From Planctomycetota bacterium (GTDB lineage Bacteria > Planctomycetota > Brocadiia > SM23-32), in contig JAGYMJ010000467.1 of the NCBI GenBank assembly GCA_018400625.1, positions 1-13,478 on the forward strand: a DNA stretch of 13,478 bases, in the 5' to 3' direction. A model generated the notes under the pieces. It did not search any database. It had not been told where the DNA came from and saw only the letters and a program-made list of their open reading frames with translations. Below, in pieces: positions 6,608 to 13,429 of the stretch; positions within the stretch are counted from its first letter, which is position 1; each line of letters begins with the position of its first letter. The translations under genes were made by a program, and so were the position numbers.

Positions 6608-8107
6608 ATGGACGGAGCCGTTTTCTTAGATCGGGATGGAACCATTATCGAGGATCGGGGGCACTTGCAAAGTGAATCGCAAGTCGTTTTCTTCCCTGAA
6701 ACTTTCAACGCCCTCCGGCGTCTTCAACGGGAATTCCCGCTTTTTATCGTGACTAATCAGTCCGGACGTGCTAAGGGAATTCTGACGCCCGAAGATATCG
6801 ATCGTGTCAATCGCTATGTCGTATCCGCTTTGGCCGGATACGGCATCGAAATAGAGGATGTGTATGTGTGCCCGCATTCCCGCGAGGACGGGTGCGAATG
6901 TATTAAGCCCAACGCGTTCTTTATCGATATGGCCGCTGAAGAATATGGCATTGATCCACGGCGTTCTTATTCAGTAGGTGACCATCCGCACGATGTGTCT
7001 TTTGCGGGAAATGCTGGTGGGAAAGGCGTTTATGTGCTTACCGGGCACGGTGAAAAGCACATCCGGGAACTGAATCCTGATACGATCGTCATGCCCGGCA
7101 TAAAAGAGGCGGCAGACTGGATCCTTATCAACAAGGCGATGGATGAGGGAGGGCAAGCATTGCGGGAGGGGTTTGAGAGGGCCGTCGGATGCATAAAAAA
7201 CGGTGATGTCGCCGCCGTGCCGACCGAAACCGTGTATGGGTTGGCGGCCAATGCACTTGATCCCGTTGCGGTCGCCAAAATATTCGAGATGAAAGGCCGG
7301 CCCGCCTTCGACCCGCTCATCGTTCATGTTGCCGGCATTGCGCAAGCAGAATCACTTGTCGCTTTTATGCCGCAAGAAGCTCGACGCCTCGCCGAACTCT
7401 TCTGGCCGGGGCCGTTGACACTGGTTCTTCCCAAAAACGAACGCGTGCCGGATATCGTCACCTCGGGACTGCCGACCGTCGCCGTGCGGACGCCGGATCA
7501 TCCCCTCGCCTTAGCGCTGATACAAGAAACGGACATTCCGCTTGCGGCCCCCAGCGCCAATCGCTTCGGGCGGACGAGCCCAACAACGGCGGAGCATGTC
7601 AGGCAGGAGTTCGGTGATGAACTAGAGGCAGTCATCCCCGGCGAAGCATGCCGCATAGGAGTTGAGTCCACCATCATCTCATTTGCCGATGAAAAACCGT
7701 TCCTGCTGCGTCCCGGGGGGCTGCCTATCGAGGATATCGAGAGGGTAATCGGAACACTATCACCGTGCCCCCCCCAAAGTGAATCGCCCGGAGCCCCCGG
7801 TATGCTGCCGCGTCACTATGCTCCGCAAACACCGCTTGTGCTGGATTCAGCCCTTGAAGATGTGCAATTGACGGGCCGGCGTAAGGGGCTTCTGGCCATG
7901 CAAGAAGTGGGAAATGAGCGCCGATGGGACAAGGTAGAGACCCTCTCGGAGTGCGGTGATTTGCAGGAAATAGCGGCTAATCTGTTTGCCGGGTTGCGAC
8001 GATTGGATGCGGCCGATCTGGATATTATAGTTGCCGAGACGGTGACGGAAGAAGGGCTGGGGCGGGCCGTCATGGACCGGCTGCGCCGGGCCGCTCATGA
8101 TGGTTGA
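6608..8107 (+). CDS. Fusion: HAD-IIIA (GmhB-like) phosphatase + Sua5/TsaC threonylcarbamoyl-AMP synthase
   Basis: This is a 499-residue two-enzyme protein. Residues 1-175 are a HAD-IIIA phosphatase of the GmhB/HisB-N type: DRDGT with Asp8 and Asp10, TNQSG (49-53), the zinc-site pattern Cys88, His90, Cys96, Cys98 followed by KP, and VGDHPHD with Asp125/Asp129. Such enzymes dephosphorylate heptose 1,7-bisphosphate for LPS core synthesis. Residues 182-499 are Sua5: PTETVYGL (205-212), KIFEMKGRPAFDPLIVHV (224-241), PSAN (315-318), GVEST (351-355), then the linker PGMLPRHYAPQTPL (397-410, with its MLPRHYAP core) and the smaller C-terminal Sua5 domain. Sua5 makes threonylcarbamoyl-adenylate for tRNA t6A37. 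Both halves retain their key residues. The frame is continuous with no stop or homopolymer at the junction (175-182). It starts six bases after recA, so it is in the same transcript. Confidence 0.9.
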   Translation: MDGAVFLDRDGTIIEDRGHLQSESQVVFFPETFNALRRLQREFPLFIVTNQSGRAKGILTPEDIDRVNRYVVSALAGYGIEIEDVYVCPHSREDGCECIKPNAFFIDMAAEEYGIDPRRSYSVGDHPHDVSFAGNAGGKGVYVLTGHGEKHIRELNPDTIVMPGIKEAADWILINKAMDEGGQALREGFERAVGCIKNGDVAAVPTETVYGLAANALDPVAVAKIFEMKGRPAFDPLIVHVAGIAQAESLVAFMPQEARRLAELFWPGPLTLVLPKNERVPDIVTSGLPTVAVRTPDHPLALALIQETDIPLAAPSANRFGRTSPTTAEHVRQEFGDELEAVIPGEACRIGVESTIISFADEKPFLLRPGGLPIEDIERVIGTLSPCPPQSESPGAPGMLPRHYAPQTPLVLDSALEDVQLTGRRKGLLAMQEVGNERRWDKVETLSECGDLQEIAANLFAGLRRLDAADLDIIVAETVTEEGLGRAVMDRLRRAAHDG

Positions 8108-8167
8108 GAGCAGGCCTCATGGGTGGTATGCTAAGTGGAGGTGCTTGGCGCTTGCACATCGGTATGG

Positions 8168-8213
8168 AATTGTCGATGGGGAGTAACAAAGACATTCCTG
8201 TCTGTTGCGCCGG
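8168..8213. repeat. Short hairpin repeat (CAGACATTCCTGTCTG type), copy A
   Basis: The 46-base stretch from AATTGTCGATGGGGAGTAAC through GACATTCCTGTCTG to TTGCGCCGG matches 10024-10070 with three substitutions and one gap. The core is a hairpin, GACA-TTCC-TGTC, extended imperfectly on both sides. It lies in the 208-base gap between the fused HAD-Sua5 gene and kdsD, about 100 bases before the kdsD start. The remainder of the gap shows no gene. A role as a transcript-stabilising or -terminating hairpin is possible but no U-tract follows. Confidence 0.8.
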
Positions 8214-8315
8214 CAATTTATATTGGGAATCGAACATTGCATACCTCATTTCAGTTTCCTGCGGACGGTGAGTCAATATATCACATTTATCTTTGAGTTA
8301 TGGGTGGATAAGTCA

Positions 8316-9290
8316 ATGGATACGATCAAAAACGGGAAGCAGATACTTAAACTGGAAATCAAGGCTTTAGAGCGGGTCTTAGCCAAAATAGGCGCTGATT
8401 TCGGGGCTGCAGTTGATTTGATCTATAACTGCAAAGGACGTGTGATTGTCACCGGCGTGGGGAAGGCGGGTATAATAGGCCAAAAAATCTCCGCCACCCT
8501 CGCCAGCACCGCAACCCCCTCTTACTGGATGCATGCCGTTGAGGCGCGGCACGGCGACCTCGGACGTGTCCTGGAGGATGATGTCGTTCTTGCCATAAGC
8601 AACAGTGGAGAGACGGAAGTGGTGCAGTTGATAGCGCCTTTGAAAAAACTGAATACCGCTATAATTGCCATCACCGGTCGTGAAAACTCAACACTTGCCC
8701 GGTACAGCGACATCGTTCTTGACATCGGACACATACAGGAGGCCTGTCCGCTCGGATTAGCCCCTTCCTGCACGACGACTGCAATGCTTGCGTTGGGGGA
8801 TGCGCTGGCGCTCACGTTGTTTGCCATGCGTGATATGACAAAAGAAAATTATGCATTTTTCCATCCCGGTGGTGATTTGGGGCGGCAATTGATTAAGGTC
8901 AAAGACGCGATGAGGGCCGGTAAGCTTAACCCTGTGGCCAGGGAAAACATCAGTATTCGTGAAGCGGTAAAAATCATGAGTTCGCAAGGCTCGCCGGGAG
9001 CAATCAGTTTGGTCAATGATGAAGGGGAGTTGACCGGTTTTTTCACCGATGGAGACCTGCGCCGACTCCTGGTGTCTCAAGACATTGCAGAACTGATGGA
9101 TGATGGGATAGGGGAGTTCATGACCCGAAACCCCCTGACGATAAATACGGAAAGTTTAGCTGCTGAAGCGTACAGGATTTTACGTGAGAAACGCATTGAT
9201 AATATGCCTGTCGTGGATTCCGCCGGCAGACCGGTTGGGATCATGGATGTTCAGGACTGGCTGGATGTCGAAAAAGGAGAAAATTTATGA
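8316..9290 (+). CDS. kdsD: Arabinose-5-phosphate isomerase (KpsF/GutQ family)
   Basis: It interconverts ribulose 5-phosphate and arabinose 5-phosphate, the entry step to Kdo for LPS. The product has 324 residues from the ATG at 8316; the frame is open upstream to 8205 but those 37 residues are unlike the family and overlap the repeat region, and GGTGGA at 8303-8308 serves the later start. The N-terminal SIS domain shows TGVGKAGIIGQKISATLAST (46-65), HAVEARHGDLG (73-83), SNSGETE (95-101), TGRENSTLA (120-128), EACPLGLAPSCTTTA (142-156) and HPGGDLGR (183-190). Two CBS domains follow (about 197-257 and 266-320). Length and domain order match KdsD. Its stop overlaps the kdsC start (ATGA), so the two are coupled. 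GutQ or KpsF paralogy cannot be excluded, but linkage to kdsC favours Kdo synthesis. Confidence 0.93.
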   Translation: MDTIKNGKQILKLEIKALERVLAKIGADFGAAVDLIYNCKGRVIVTGVGKAGIIGQKISATLASTATPSYWMHAVEARHGDLGRVLEDDVVLAISNSGETEVVQLIAPLKKLNTAIIAITGRENSTLARYSDIVLDIGHIQEACPLGLAPSCTTTAMLALGDALALTLFAMRDMTKENYAFFHPGGDLGRQLIKVKDAMRAGKLNPVARENISIREAVKIMSSQGSPGAISLVNDEGELTGFFTDGDLRRLLVSQDIAELMDDGIGEFMTRNPLTINTESLAAEAYRILREKRIDNMPVVDSAGRPVGIMDVQDWLDVEKGENL

Positions 9291-9811
9291 CTTTGAATCC
9301 TGACTCAATCAGAAATATTAAACTGCTTGCCATGGACGTCGATGGTGTGCTCACGGACGGACGCACTTTTTTTGATGGAAACGGTACGGAAGGTATGTTC
9401 TTTAATGTGCAGGATGGATCGGCGATTAAATGGCTGCATAGGGCCGGAATGAAAACGGCTATCATTACGGGACGCGACTCAAACGCCTTGAGATATCGCA
9501 TCGACGTGCTGTCAATCCCTTATGTCTTCAAAAATATCAAAGTGAAGATTGAAGCTTATGGGAAACTTAAAAAACAGTCCGGTTTCGTCGATGAAGAAAT
9601 CGCCTATGTAGGTGACGACCTGCATGACTTGCCCGTGCTGCGTATGGTCGGCTTCTCCTGTGCGGTGAGCAATGCAAGGGATGAAGTGAAAGCTGCGGCG
9701 GATTATACCAGCCAAACCCCCGGCGGATACGGAGCGGTCAGAGAAATCGCGGAACTGCTGCTGAAAGAACAGGGGAAGTGGGATTCCGTGACAGCAAGAT
9801 ATTTTAAATAA
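9287..9811 (+). CDS. kdsC: 3-deoxy-D-manno-octulosonate 8-phosphate phosphatase
   Basis: KdsC removes phosphate from Kdo-8-phosphate to give Kdo for the LPS inner core. It is a capless HAD-IIIC enzyme that works as a tetramer. The product has 174 residues, the usual size. Motif I is MDVDGVLTDG (16-25; Asp17, Asp19), the second motif is TGR (61-63), and the acidic motif is VGDDLHDLPVL (108-118; Asp110, Asp111). The C-terminal GGYGAVREI (147-155) reaches the neighbouring active site in this family. AAGGAG (9274-9279) lies seven bases before the ATG, which overlaps the kdsD stop by four bases. The lptC-lptA-lptB genes that often follow kdsC are absent; a repeat-rich gap and a toxin-antitoxin pair come next. 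Confidence 0.94.
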   Translation: MTLNPDSIRNIKLLAMDVDGVLTDGRTFFDGNGTEGMFFNVQDGSAIKWLHRAGMKTAIITGRDSNALRYRIDVLSIPYVFKNIKVKIEAYGKLKKQSGFVDEEIAYVGDDLHDLPVLRMVGFSCAVSNARDEVKAAADYTSQTPGGYGAVREIAELLLKEQGKWDSVTARYFK

Positions 9812-10013
9812 TCGTTTTCTGTCGCCGTAAATAGATATTTTCTCTAGTTGCGACAATCATCTTCATTGTGATATAATCAAATAAAATTGATATTTGTGTT
9901 CATTGGGAATTTGAGATTCTGCATGTGTTTTTTCTGACGATTCACTGCGCTGTCAGGCCCCCCTGTTTTAGAGCAAAGTCCCTGAAAAACACGTAGGCGC
10001 TTAACAGGGTCAT

Positions 10014-10070
10014 ATCGACAAAAAATTGTCGATTGGGAGTAACACAGACATTCCTGTCTGTGGCGCCCGG
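10014..10070. repeat. Twin hairpins including short hairpin repeat copy B
   Basis: The first hairpin is ATCGACAA (10014-10021), loop AAAA, TTGTCGAT (10026-10033), perfect over eight pairs. The second is CACAGACA (10043-10050), loop TTCC, TGTCTGTG (10055-10062), also perfect. The stretch 10024-10070 is the second copy of the repeat at 8168-8213. Copy B keeps perfect pairing while copy A has two mismatched pairs, so B is closer to the ancestral form. It lies seven bases before the palindromic repeat at 10077. Confidence 0.85.
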
Positions 10071-10076
10071 AGACGG

Positions 10077-10150
10077 TAAGTCCTCAGTGAACCACGGAGC
10101 ATCCCCACCGGCACAGAGCACGGTGGGGATGAGGCAACGGGGTTCACTGT
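10077..10150. repeat. Dispersed palindromic repeat, copy 3 (most complete)
   Basis: It begins TAAGTCCTCAGTGAACCACG and ends CAACGGGGTTCACTG. The outer arms CAGTGAACC and GGTTCACTG pair. The inner arms CATCCCCACCG and CGGTGGGGATG pair perfectly around a GCACAGAGCA loop. This gives a long two-part hairpin. The TAAGTCCTCAGTGAA start is identical to that at 13427. Confidence 0.88.
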
Positions 10151-10294
10151 AAAATCTGAATTTAGCATTCAAAATCTTCGTCCATCCTGAATTTTGAGAA
10201 AAAGGTTCGGAATCAAAAAAATATATCGTGACCTCCGCAAGCTTTATGGTGGAAGTTTTAAGCAAACGACATGGATTTTTTGCGGCTTATACCC

Positions 10295-10300
10295 TATAAT
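10295..10300 (+). promoter_or_regulatory. Possible -10 element and operator for mntA
   Basis: A perfect TATAAT lies 39 bases before the mntA ATG, but only weak -35 matches exist (TGGATT at 10272). It is bracketed by two direct TATACCC copies (10288-10294 and 10300-10306, 12-base spacing) and by GCTTA/TAAGC (10285-10289, 10308-10312). Such symmetry over a -10 would suit an autoregulatory operator, as is common for toxin-antitoxin operons. Pattern only. Confidence 0.35.
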
Positions 10301-10338
10301 ATACCCGTAAGCGAAAAATTTACCTCTGTGGTCCGGAA

Positions 10339-10728
10339 ATGGAAAAATATGCAAAAAAACTCGAACCTGTATTCAGGAAACACTCTTGGGTTGCAGCCGC
10401 CTTTATACTTGGTTCCGCCGCCAGAGATGCCCTGCGGCCCGAGAGCGATATCGATTTGGCTTTGCTGCCATTGCCCGATTACAGGCCGACCCCGTTTGAC
10501 TGTACTGACATGGCGGTCGAGATAGAAAGTATACTGAGTCGGAATATAGACCTTGGTGTGTTAAAAACAGATAACGTTATATATGCAAAGGAGGCGTACC
10601 TTTCAGGACGCTGCGTTTATAGCCAAAATGATTTTTATCGGGACCTCTTTGGAGCGACAATAATGGGTCTTTATGCGCAACTTCGAGAAGAGCGCAAGGA
10701 AATTGAAAATGCATATAGAATTGACTGA
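10339..10728 (+). CDS. mntA: MNT-domain nucleotidyltransferase, antitoxin of a HEPN/MNT pair
   Basis: This is a minimal nucleotidyltransferase of 129 residues. It carries the exact GSx10DxD motif (Gly25, Ser26, Asp37, Asp39; GSAARD then ESDIDLALL) and a third acidic residue in NIDLGVL (Asp71), so the transferase should be active. In the characterised type VII system, MntA neutralises HepT by transferring AMP units to the tyrosine of its RX4HXY motif. The hepT start lies inside this gene, 20 bases before its stop, so the pair is translationally coupled in the antitoxin-first order. The ribosome site is weak (CCGGA). Assignment to this family is firm; activity in this organism is inferred. Confidence 0.88.
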   Translation: MEKYAKKLEPVFRKHSWVAAAFILGSAARDALRPESDIDLALLPLPDYRPTPFDCTDMAVEIESILSRNIDLGVLKTDNVIYAKEAYLSGRCVYSQNDFYRDLFGATIMGLYAQLREERKEIENAYRID

Positions 10729-11140
10729 CGTAGCTCTGAATAAAGCGGCCATTATTGAACGTTGTATCCGCAGGATTAAAGAAGAATACAGCGCCAATCC
10801 AGCGTTGAATAATTATACCAATGTCGATGCGCTGACTTTAAATGTGGAAAGAGCCTGCCAGGCTTGTATTGATCTTGCCATGCATATTTCAGCAAAAGAA
10901 CAGCTCGGCGTTCCTCAAAGCAGCGGTGAAGCTTTTACCCTTTTGCGTCAGGCCGGGATTATTGATCAAAAAATTGAGAAAACCCTGTGGAAGATGGTGG
11001 GGTTCCGAAATATTGCTATACACCAATATCAAAAAATGAATGTTGAGGCTTTGCGGCATATAGCTGAAGAGGGATGGAAAGACCTCGAAACATTCTGTAA
11101 AAAACTCGGCCTCCGTATTAATACTATGGATCAAAGTTGA
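10709..11140 (+). CDS. hepT: HEPN ribonuclease toxin (HepT, DUF86 type)
   Basis: The product has 143 residues from the ATG at 10709, chosen because AAGGA (10696-10700) lies eight bases upstream; an upstream in-frame start at 10673 lacks a site. The protein is helical. Near its C-terminal third it has the HEPN catalytic signature RX4HXY (Arg100, His105, Tyr107 in FRNIAIHQY). HepT-type toxins cleave RNA (tRNA has been reported for a characterised member), and the tyrosine is the site modified by MntA. All three motif residues are present, so the toxin looks intact. Its TGA overlaps the TTG start of the kinase-like gene, making a three-gene overlapping chain. Confidence 0.88.
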   Translation: MHIELTDVALNKAAIIERCIRRIKEEYSANPALNNYTNVDALTLNVERACQACIDLAMHISAKEQLGVPQSSGEAFTLLRQAGIIDQKIEKTLWKMVGFRNIAIHQYQKMNVEALRHIAEEGWKDLETFCKKLGLRINTMDQS

Positions 11141-11796
11141 ATGTGAAAAACCTTATGGTTCTTGATGAACATTATACGTTGCACCGTCCTCAGCTTCGCT
11201 TTCGGGTGCTTTGCTCCGGCAAAATCGACCCGCAATGGCGGGATTTTGTCCACCTTTTCGACTCCGCGTGGGAGATGGAAACGATAAAAATAAAAAAAAC
11301 ACGCAAAGTCGTGATGAAATATCAGCTCCAGGGCCGAACCTATTATGTGAAAATATACTCCAGACGCCACGCTCAAGGATGGGAACATAACCTGCTGAGG
11401 AGCTCCCCACTCGCGCTGTTCACCAATAAAGCCGTCAAACACGTCAAACTCGCCGCCGCTCTGAAAAATATTGGTGTGGATGTTGTTGAACCCGTTATGA
11501 CTATCGTTCGACGCTTCGGTTTGCTTCGGCAGGAGAGTATGCTCATCACGCCGGAATACCACCAGCCCGCGCTCGCCCATTGCTTAAGAAACGATGAGAA
11601 ATGGGAAGTTTATCTGCCGGCACTCGAAAAAATGATACGTGATATCGCCCCAATGCATGATGCCGGATACATACATCGTGATCCGCACTTCGGTAACGTG
11701 CTCGTCACTGAAGACCTTAACGTGCTGTGGCTGGATTTCGGCACGATAAAAAAATTCCGACTGAGGAAGAAAAAAAACATATCGCGACCTGCGTAA
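11137..11796 (+). CDS. LPS-kinase-like (InaA/WaaP/KdkA) protein, frameshifted near the C-terminus
   Basis: The 219-residue reading frame has a protein-kinase fold pattern: YYVKIYSR with the probable ATP lysine Lys72, then IHRDPHFGNVLV (179-190; catalytic Asp182, Asn187) and WLDFG (198-202) with metal-binding Asp200. This is the arrangement of the Kdo/LPS kinases that phosphorylate inner-core sugars, fitting the Kdo and heptose genes upstream; a substrate cannot be read from sequence. The start is uncertain: TTG at 11137 overlaps the hepT stop, and GTG 11143 or ATG 11155 are alternatives with no better site. After the DFG the frame ends in a basic tail (RKKKNISRPA). A second frame continues to 11912; joined, the protein would be 258 residues. 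Confidence 0.72.
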   Translation: MNVKNLMVLDEHYTLHRPQLRFRVLCSGKIDPQWRDFVHLFDSAWEMETIKIKKTRKVVMKYQLQGRTYYVKIYSRRHAQGWEHNLLRSSPLALFTNKAVKHVKLAAALKNIGVDVVEPVMTIVRRFGLLRQESMLITPEYHQPALAHCLRNDEKWEVYLPALEKMIRDIAPMHDAGYIHRDPHFGNVLVTEDLNVLWLDFGTIKKFRLRKKKNISRPA

Positions 11797-11912
11797 AATC
11801 CAAAAAAAGCGTCGAAATGCTTAAAGGACGTGTGGGTGATCCCAACGCGTTTGCTAAAGATTTGTTGGAACGCAATTATCCCCACCATGACTGCTTGCAT
11901 GCTGCACTTTAA
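11755..11912 (+). pseudogene. Displaced C-terminal part of the kinase-like protein
   Basis: In the -1 frame relative to the kinase, the sequence reads HIATCVKSKKSVEMLKGRVG then a tail ending CLHAAL, a charged helical segment with no start or ribosome site of its own. Inserting one A in the A7 run (11748-11754) or the A8 run (11770-11777) fuses it to the kinase; the second gives IKKFRLRKKKHIATCVKS, which resembles the region after DFG in this family. It ends at 11912, followed by a 134-base AT-rich gap before argH in which I see no gene. Confidence 0.6.
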
Positions 11913-12046
11913 TCAAGCTACTGAATGCTTCCGTAAAAATCATAGCGAAGTGCCTGCATTTGATTTCTTGGGCATTTTTATATAAACTGGAGTTCTAACT
12001 GAAGACAATAATCAAGCAAAAATGATAATAACTATGGAGAATTTCA

Positions 12047-13429
12047 GTGACTAACGGCAGTGAAAAGCTTTGGGGGGGCAGGTTTGAAGGTAAAACCTCT
12101 CCGGCAGTCGAAGACTTTACGGAAAGTGTTTCTTTCGATTACAGACTCTTCAGAGAAGATATACTCGGAAGCATGGTTCATGCGGAAATGCTTTTGAAAA
12201 AGAATCTTATCAGCCATTCTGACTTTGTCGAAATTCGAGATACACTTAAAGATATCGAGAAAGAAATTGAAGCGGGTTCTTTTGAGTTCGATAAAAAACA
12301 TGAAGATATTCATATGAATATCGAAGCCGCCCTGATCGACAGGGTCGGTGAGCCCGGGCTCAAACTTCATACGGCGCGCAGCCGTAACGACCAGGTGGCT
12401 TGCGATCTTAAATTGTGGACACGCAAATCTATTGATTCTGTTGTTGAGCTCTTGAGAGATTGTCAAAAGGCACTCCTCAACAGGGCGGAAGCATTATCCG
12501 ATATTATTATGCCCGGTTATACCCATTTGCAGCATGCGCAACCGGTGCTTTTTTCTCATGTGCTGTTGGCTTATGTCGAGATGCTGGAGAGGGACCGTCG
12601 TCGGCTGATGGAATGCAGATGTCGCTTGAACGTTTGCCCTTTAGGTGCCTGTGCTTTAGCAGGCAGCGGTTTGCCTATAGATCCGGATTTTACAGCCGAA
12701 AAGTTAGGGTTTGACTCGCCCTTAAATAATAGTATTGACGCCGTAAGCGATCGTGATTTTGCCGTTGAATTCGTTTATTGTCTCTCCATGATTATAATGC
12801 ACCTTTCACGGCTTGCGGAGGAGTGGCTGATCTGGGCTTCCCATGAATTCGATTTGCTGGACCTCGATGAATCATTCTGCACGGGATCAAGTATAATGCC
12901 CCAGAAAAAAAATCCGGATGTGCTGGAGCTTATAAGGGGTAAAACCGGCAGGGTTTATGGTAACCTCATGGATTTGCTTACGACGCTTAAAGGGCTGCCG
13001 CTATCTTATAATCGTGATTTGCAGGAGGATAAATTCCCGCTCTTTGAAGCTCGTGATGAAGTGGGAAAGTCGTTATCTGTTTTCACACAGCTTATATCCA
13101 GCACGAGCGTAAAGACAAAACAGGCTGAATCGGCCTGTGAAAAGGGGTATATGGATGCGACGGCGCTCGCCGACTATCTTGTCTGCCGGGGAGTGCCTTT
13201 CAGAGAGTCCCATCAAGCGGTCGGAGCTATCGTGAGACATGCCGCTTCGATGGACAAAAAACTTTGCGATATGACTATTGACGAGATGCGTCGCTTTCAT
13301 GAGCTTATCTCCGAGGATGTGTATGATGTTCTCGGCGCCCGAAATTGTATCGAAAACTATTGTTCGAAAGGCTCTTCCGCACCCCGGCTGGTAAAAGAGC
13401 AAATCGAGCTGTGGAAAGAAAAATTGTAA
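12047..13429 (+). CDS. argH: Argininosuccinate lyase (GTG start)
   Basis: ArgH splits argininosuccinate to arginine and fumarate, the last step of arginine synthesis. The product has 460 residues, normal for the fumarase/aspartase superfamily member. Motifs are LWGGRF (8-13), HTARSRNDQV (108-117), GYTHLQHAQP (157-166), NSIDAVSDRDF (228-238) and the mobile signature loop GSSIMPQKKNP (280-290) with catalytic Ser281 or Ser282, followed by LPLSYNRDLQEDK. The GTG start has GGAGA (12035-12039) eight bases upstream. No argG is adjacent. The TAA stop is the first three bases of a dispersed palindromic repeat, so the last codons may have been reset by that element; the protein still looks complete. 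Confidence 0.96.
   Translation: MTNGSEKLWGGRFEGKTSPAVEDFTESVSFDYRLFREDILGSMVHAEMLLKKNLISHSDFVEIRDTLKDIEKEIEAGSFEFDKKHEDIHMNIEAALIDRVGEPGLKLHTARSRNDQVACDLKLWTRKSIDSVVELLRDCQKALLNRAEALSDIIMPGYTHLQHAQPVLFSHVLLAYVEMLERDRRRLMECRCRLNVCPLGACALAGSGLPIDPDFTAEKLGFDSPLNNSIDAVSDRDFAVEFVYCLSMIIMHLSRLAEEWLIWASHEFDLLDLDESFCTGSSIMPQKKNPDVLELIRGKTGRVYGNLMDLLTTLKGLPLSYNRDLQEDKFPLFEARDEVGKSLSVFTQLISSTSVKTKQAESACEKGYMDATALADYLVCRGVPFRESHQAVGAIVRHAASMDKKLCDMTIDEMRRFHELISEDVYDVLGARNCIENYCSKGSSAPRLVKEQIELWKEKL

Larger units (their letters stand above)
9812..10338. other. 527-base non-coding, repeat-rich gap
   Basis: No reading frame here is convincing on either strand. It contains an AT-rich first part (9812-9960) where I see only weak pairing, then a perfect hairpin, hairpin repeat copy B, a full palindromic repeat copy (all listed separately), and a possible promoter next to mntA. 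It marks the boundary between the LPS genes and the MntA-HepT cluster and may be the scar of an insertion. Confidence 0.8.

Noticed and set aside
8205..8315. 37-residue N-terminal extension of KdsD from an upstream ATG
   Set aside because: It overlaps the hairpin repeat, is unlike the family's N-terminus and would make the protein too long; the 8316 ATG has a better ribosome site.
9812..9900. Rho-independent terminator after kdsC
   Set aside because: The GTCGC/GCGAC pairing has a loop of more than 20 bases and no U-tract; not convincing.
10271..10525. Open frame of 84 codons overlapping mntA
   Set aside because: It is another frame of the mntA region; the MNT motif lies in the 10339 frame and this one shows no domain or ribosome site.
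11913..12046. Promoter for argH in the AT-rich gap (TATATAA near 11980)
   Set aside because: No -35 partner at a proper distance could be found, so it was not listed.
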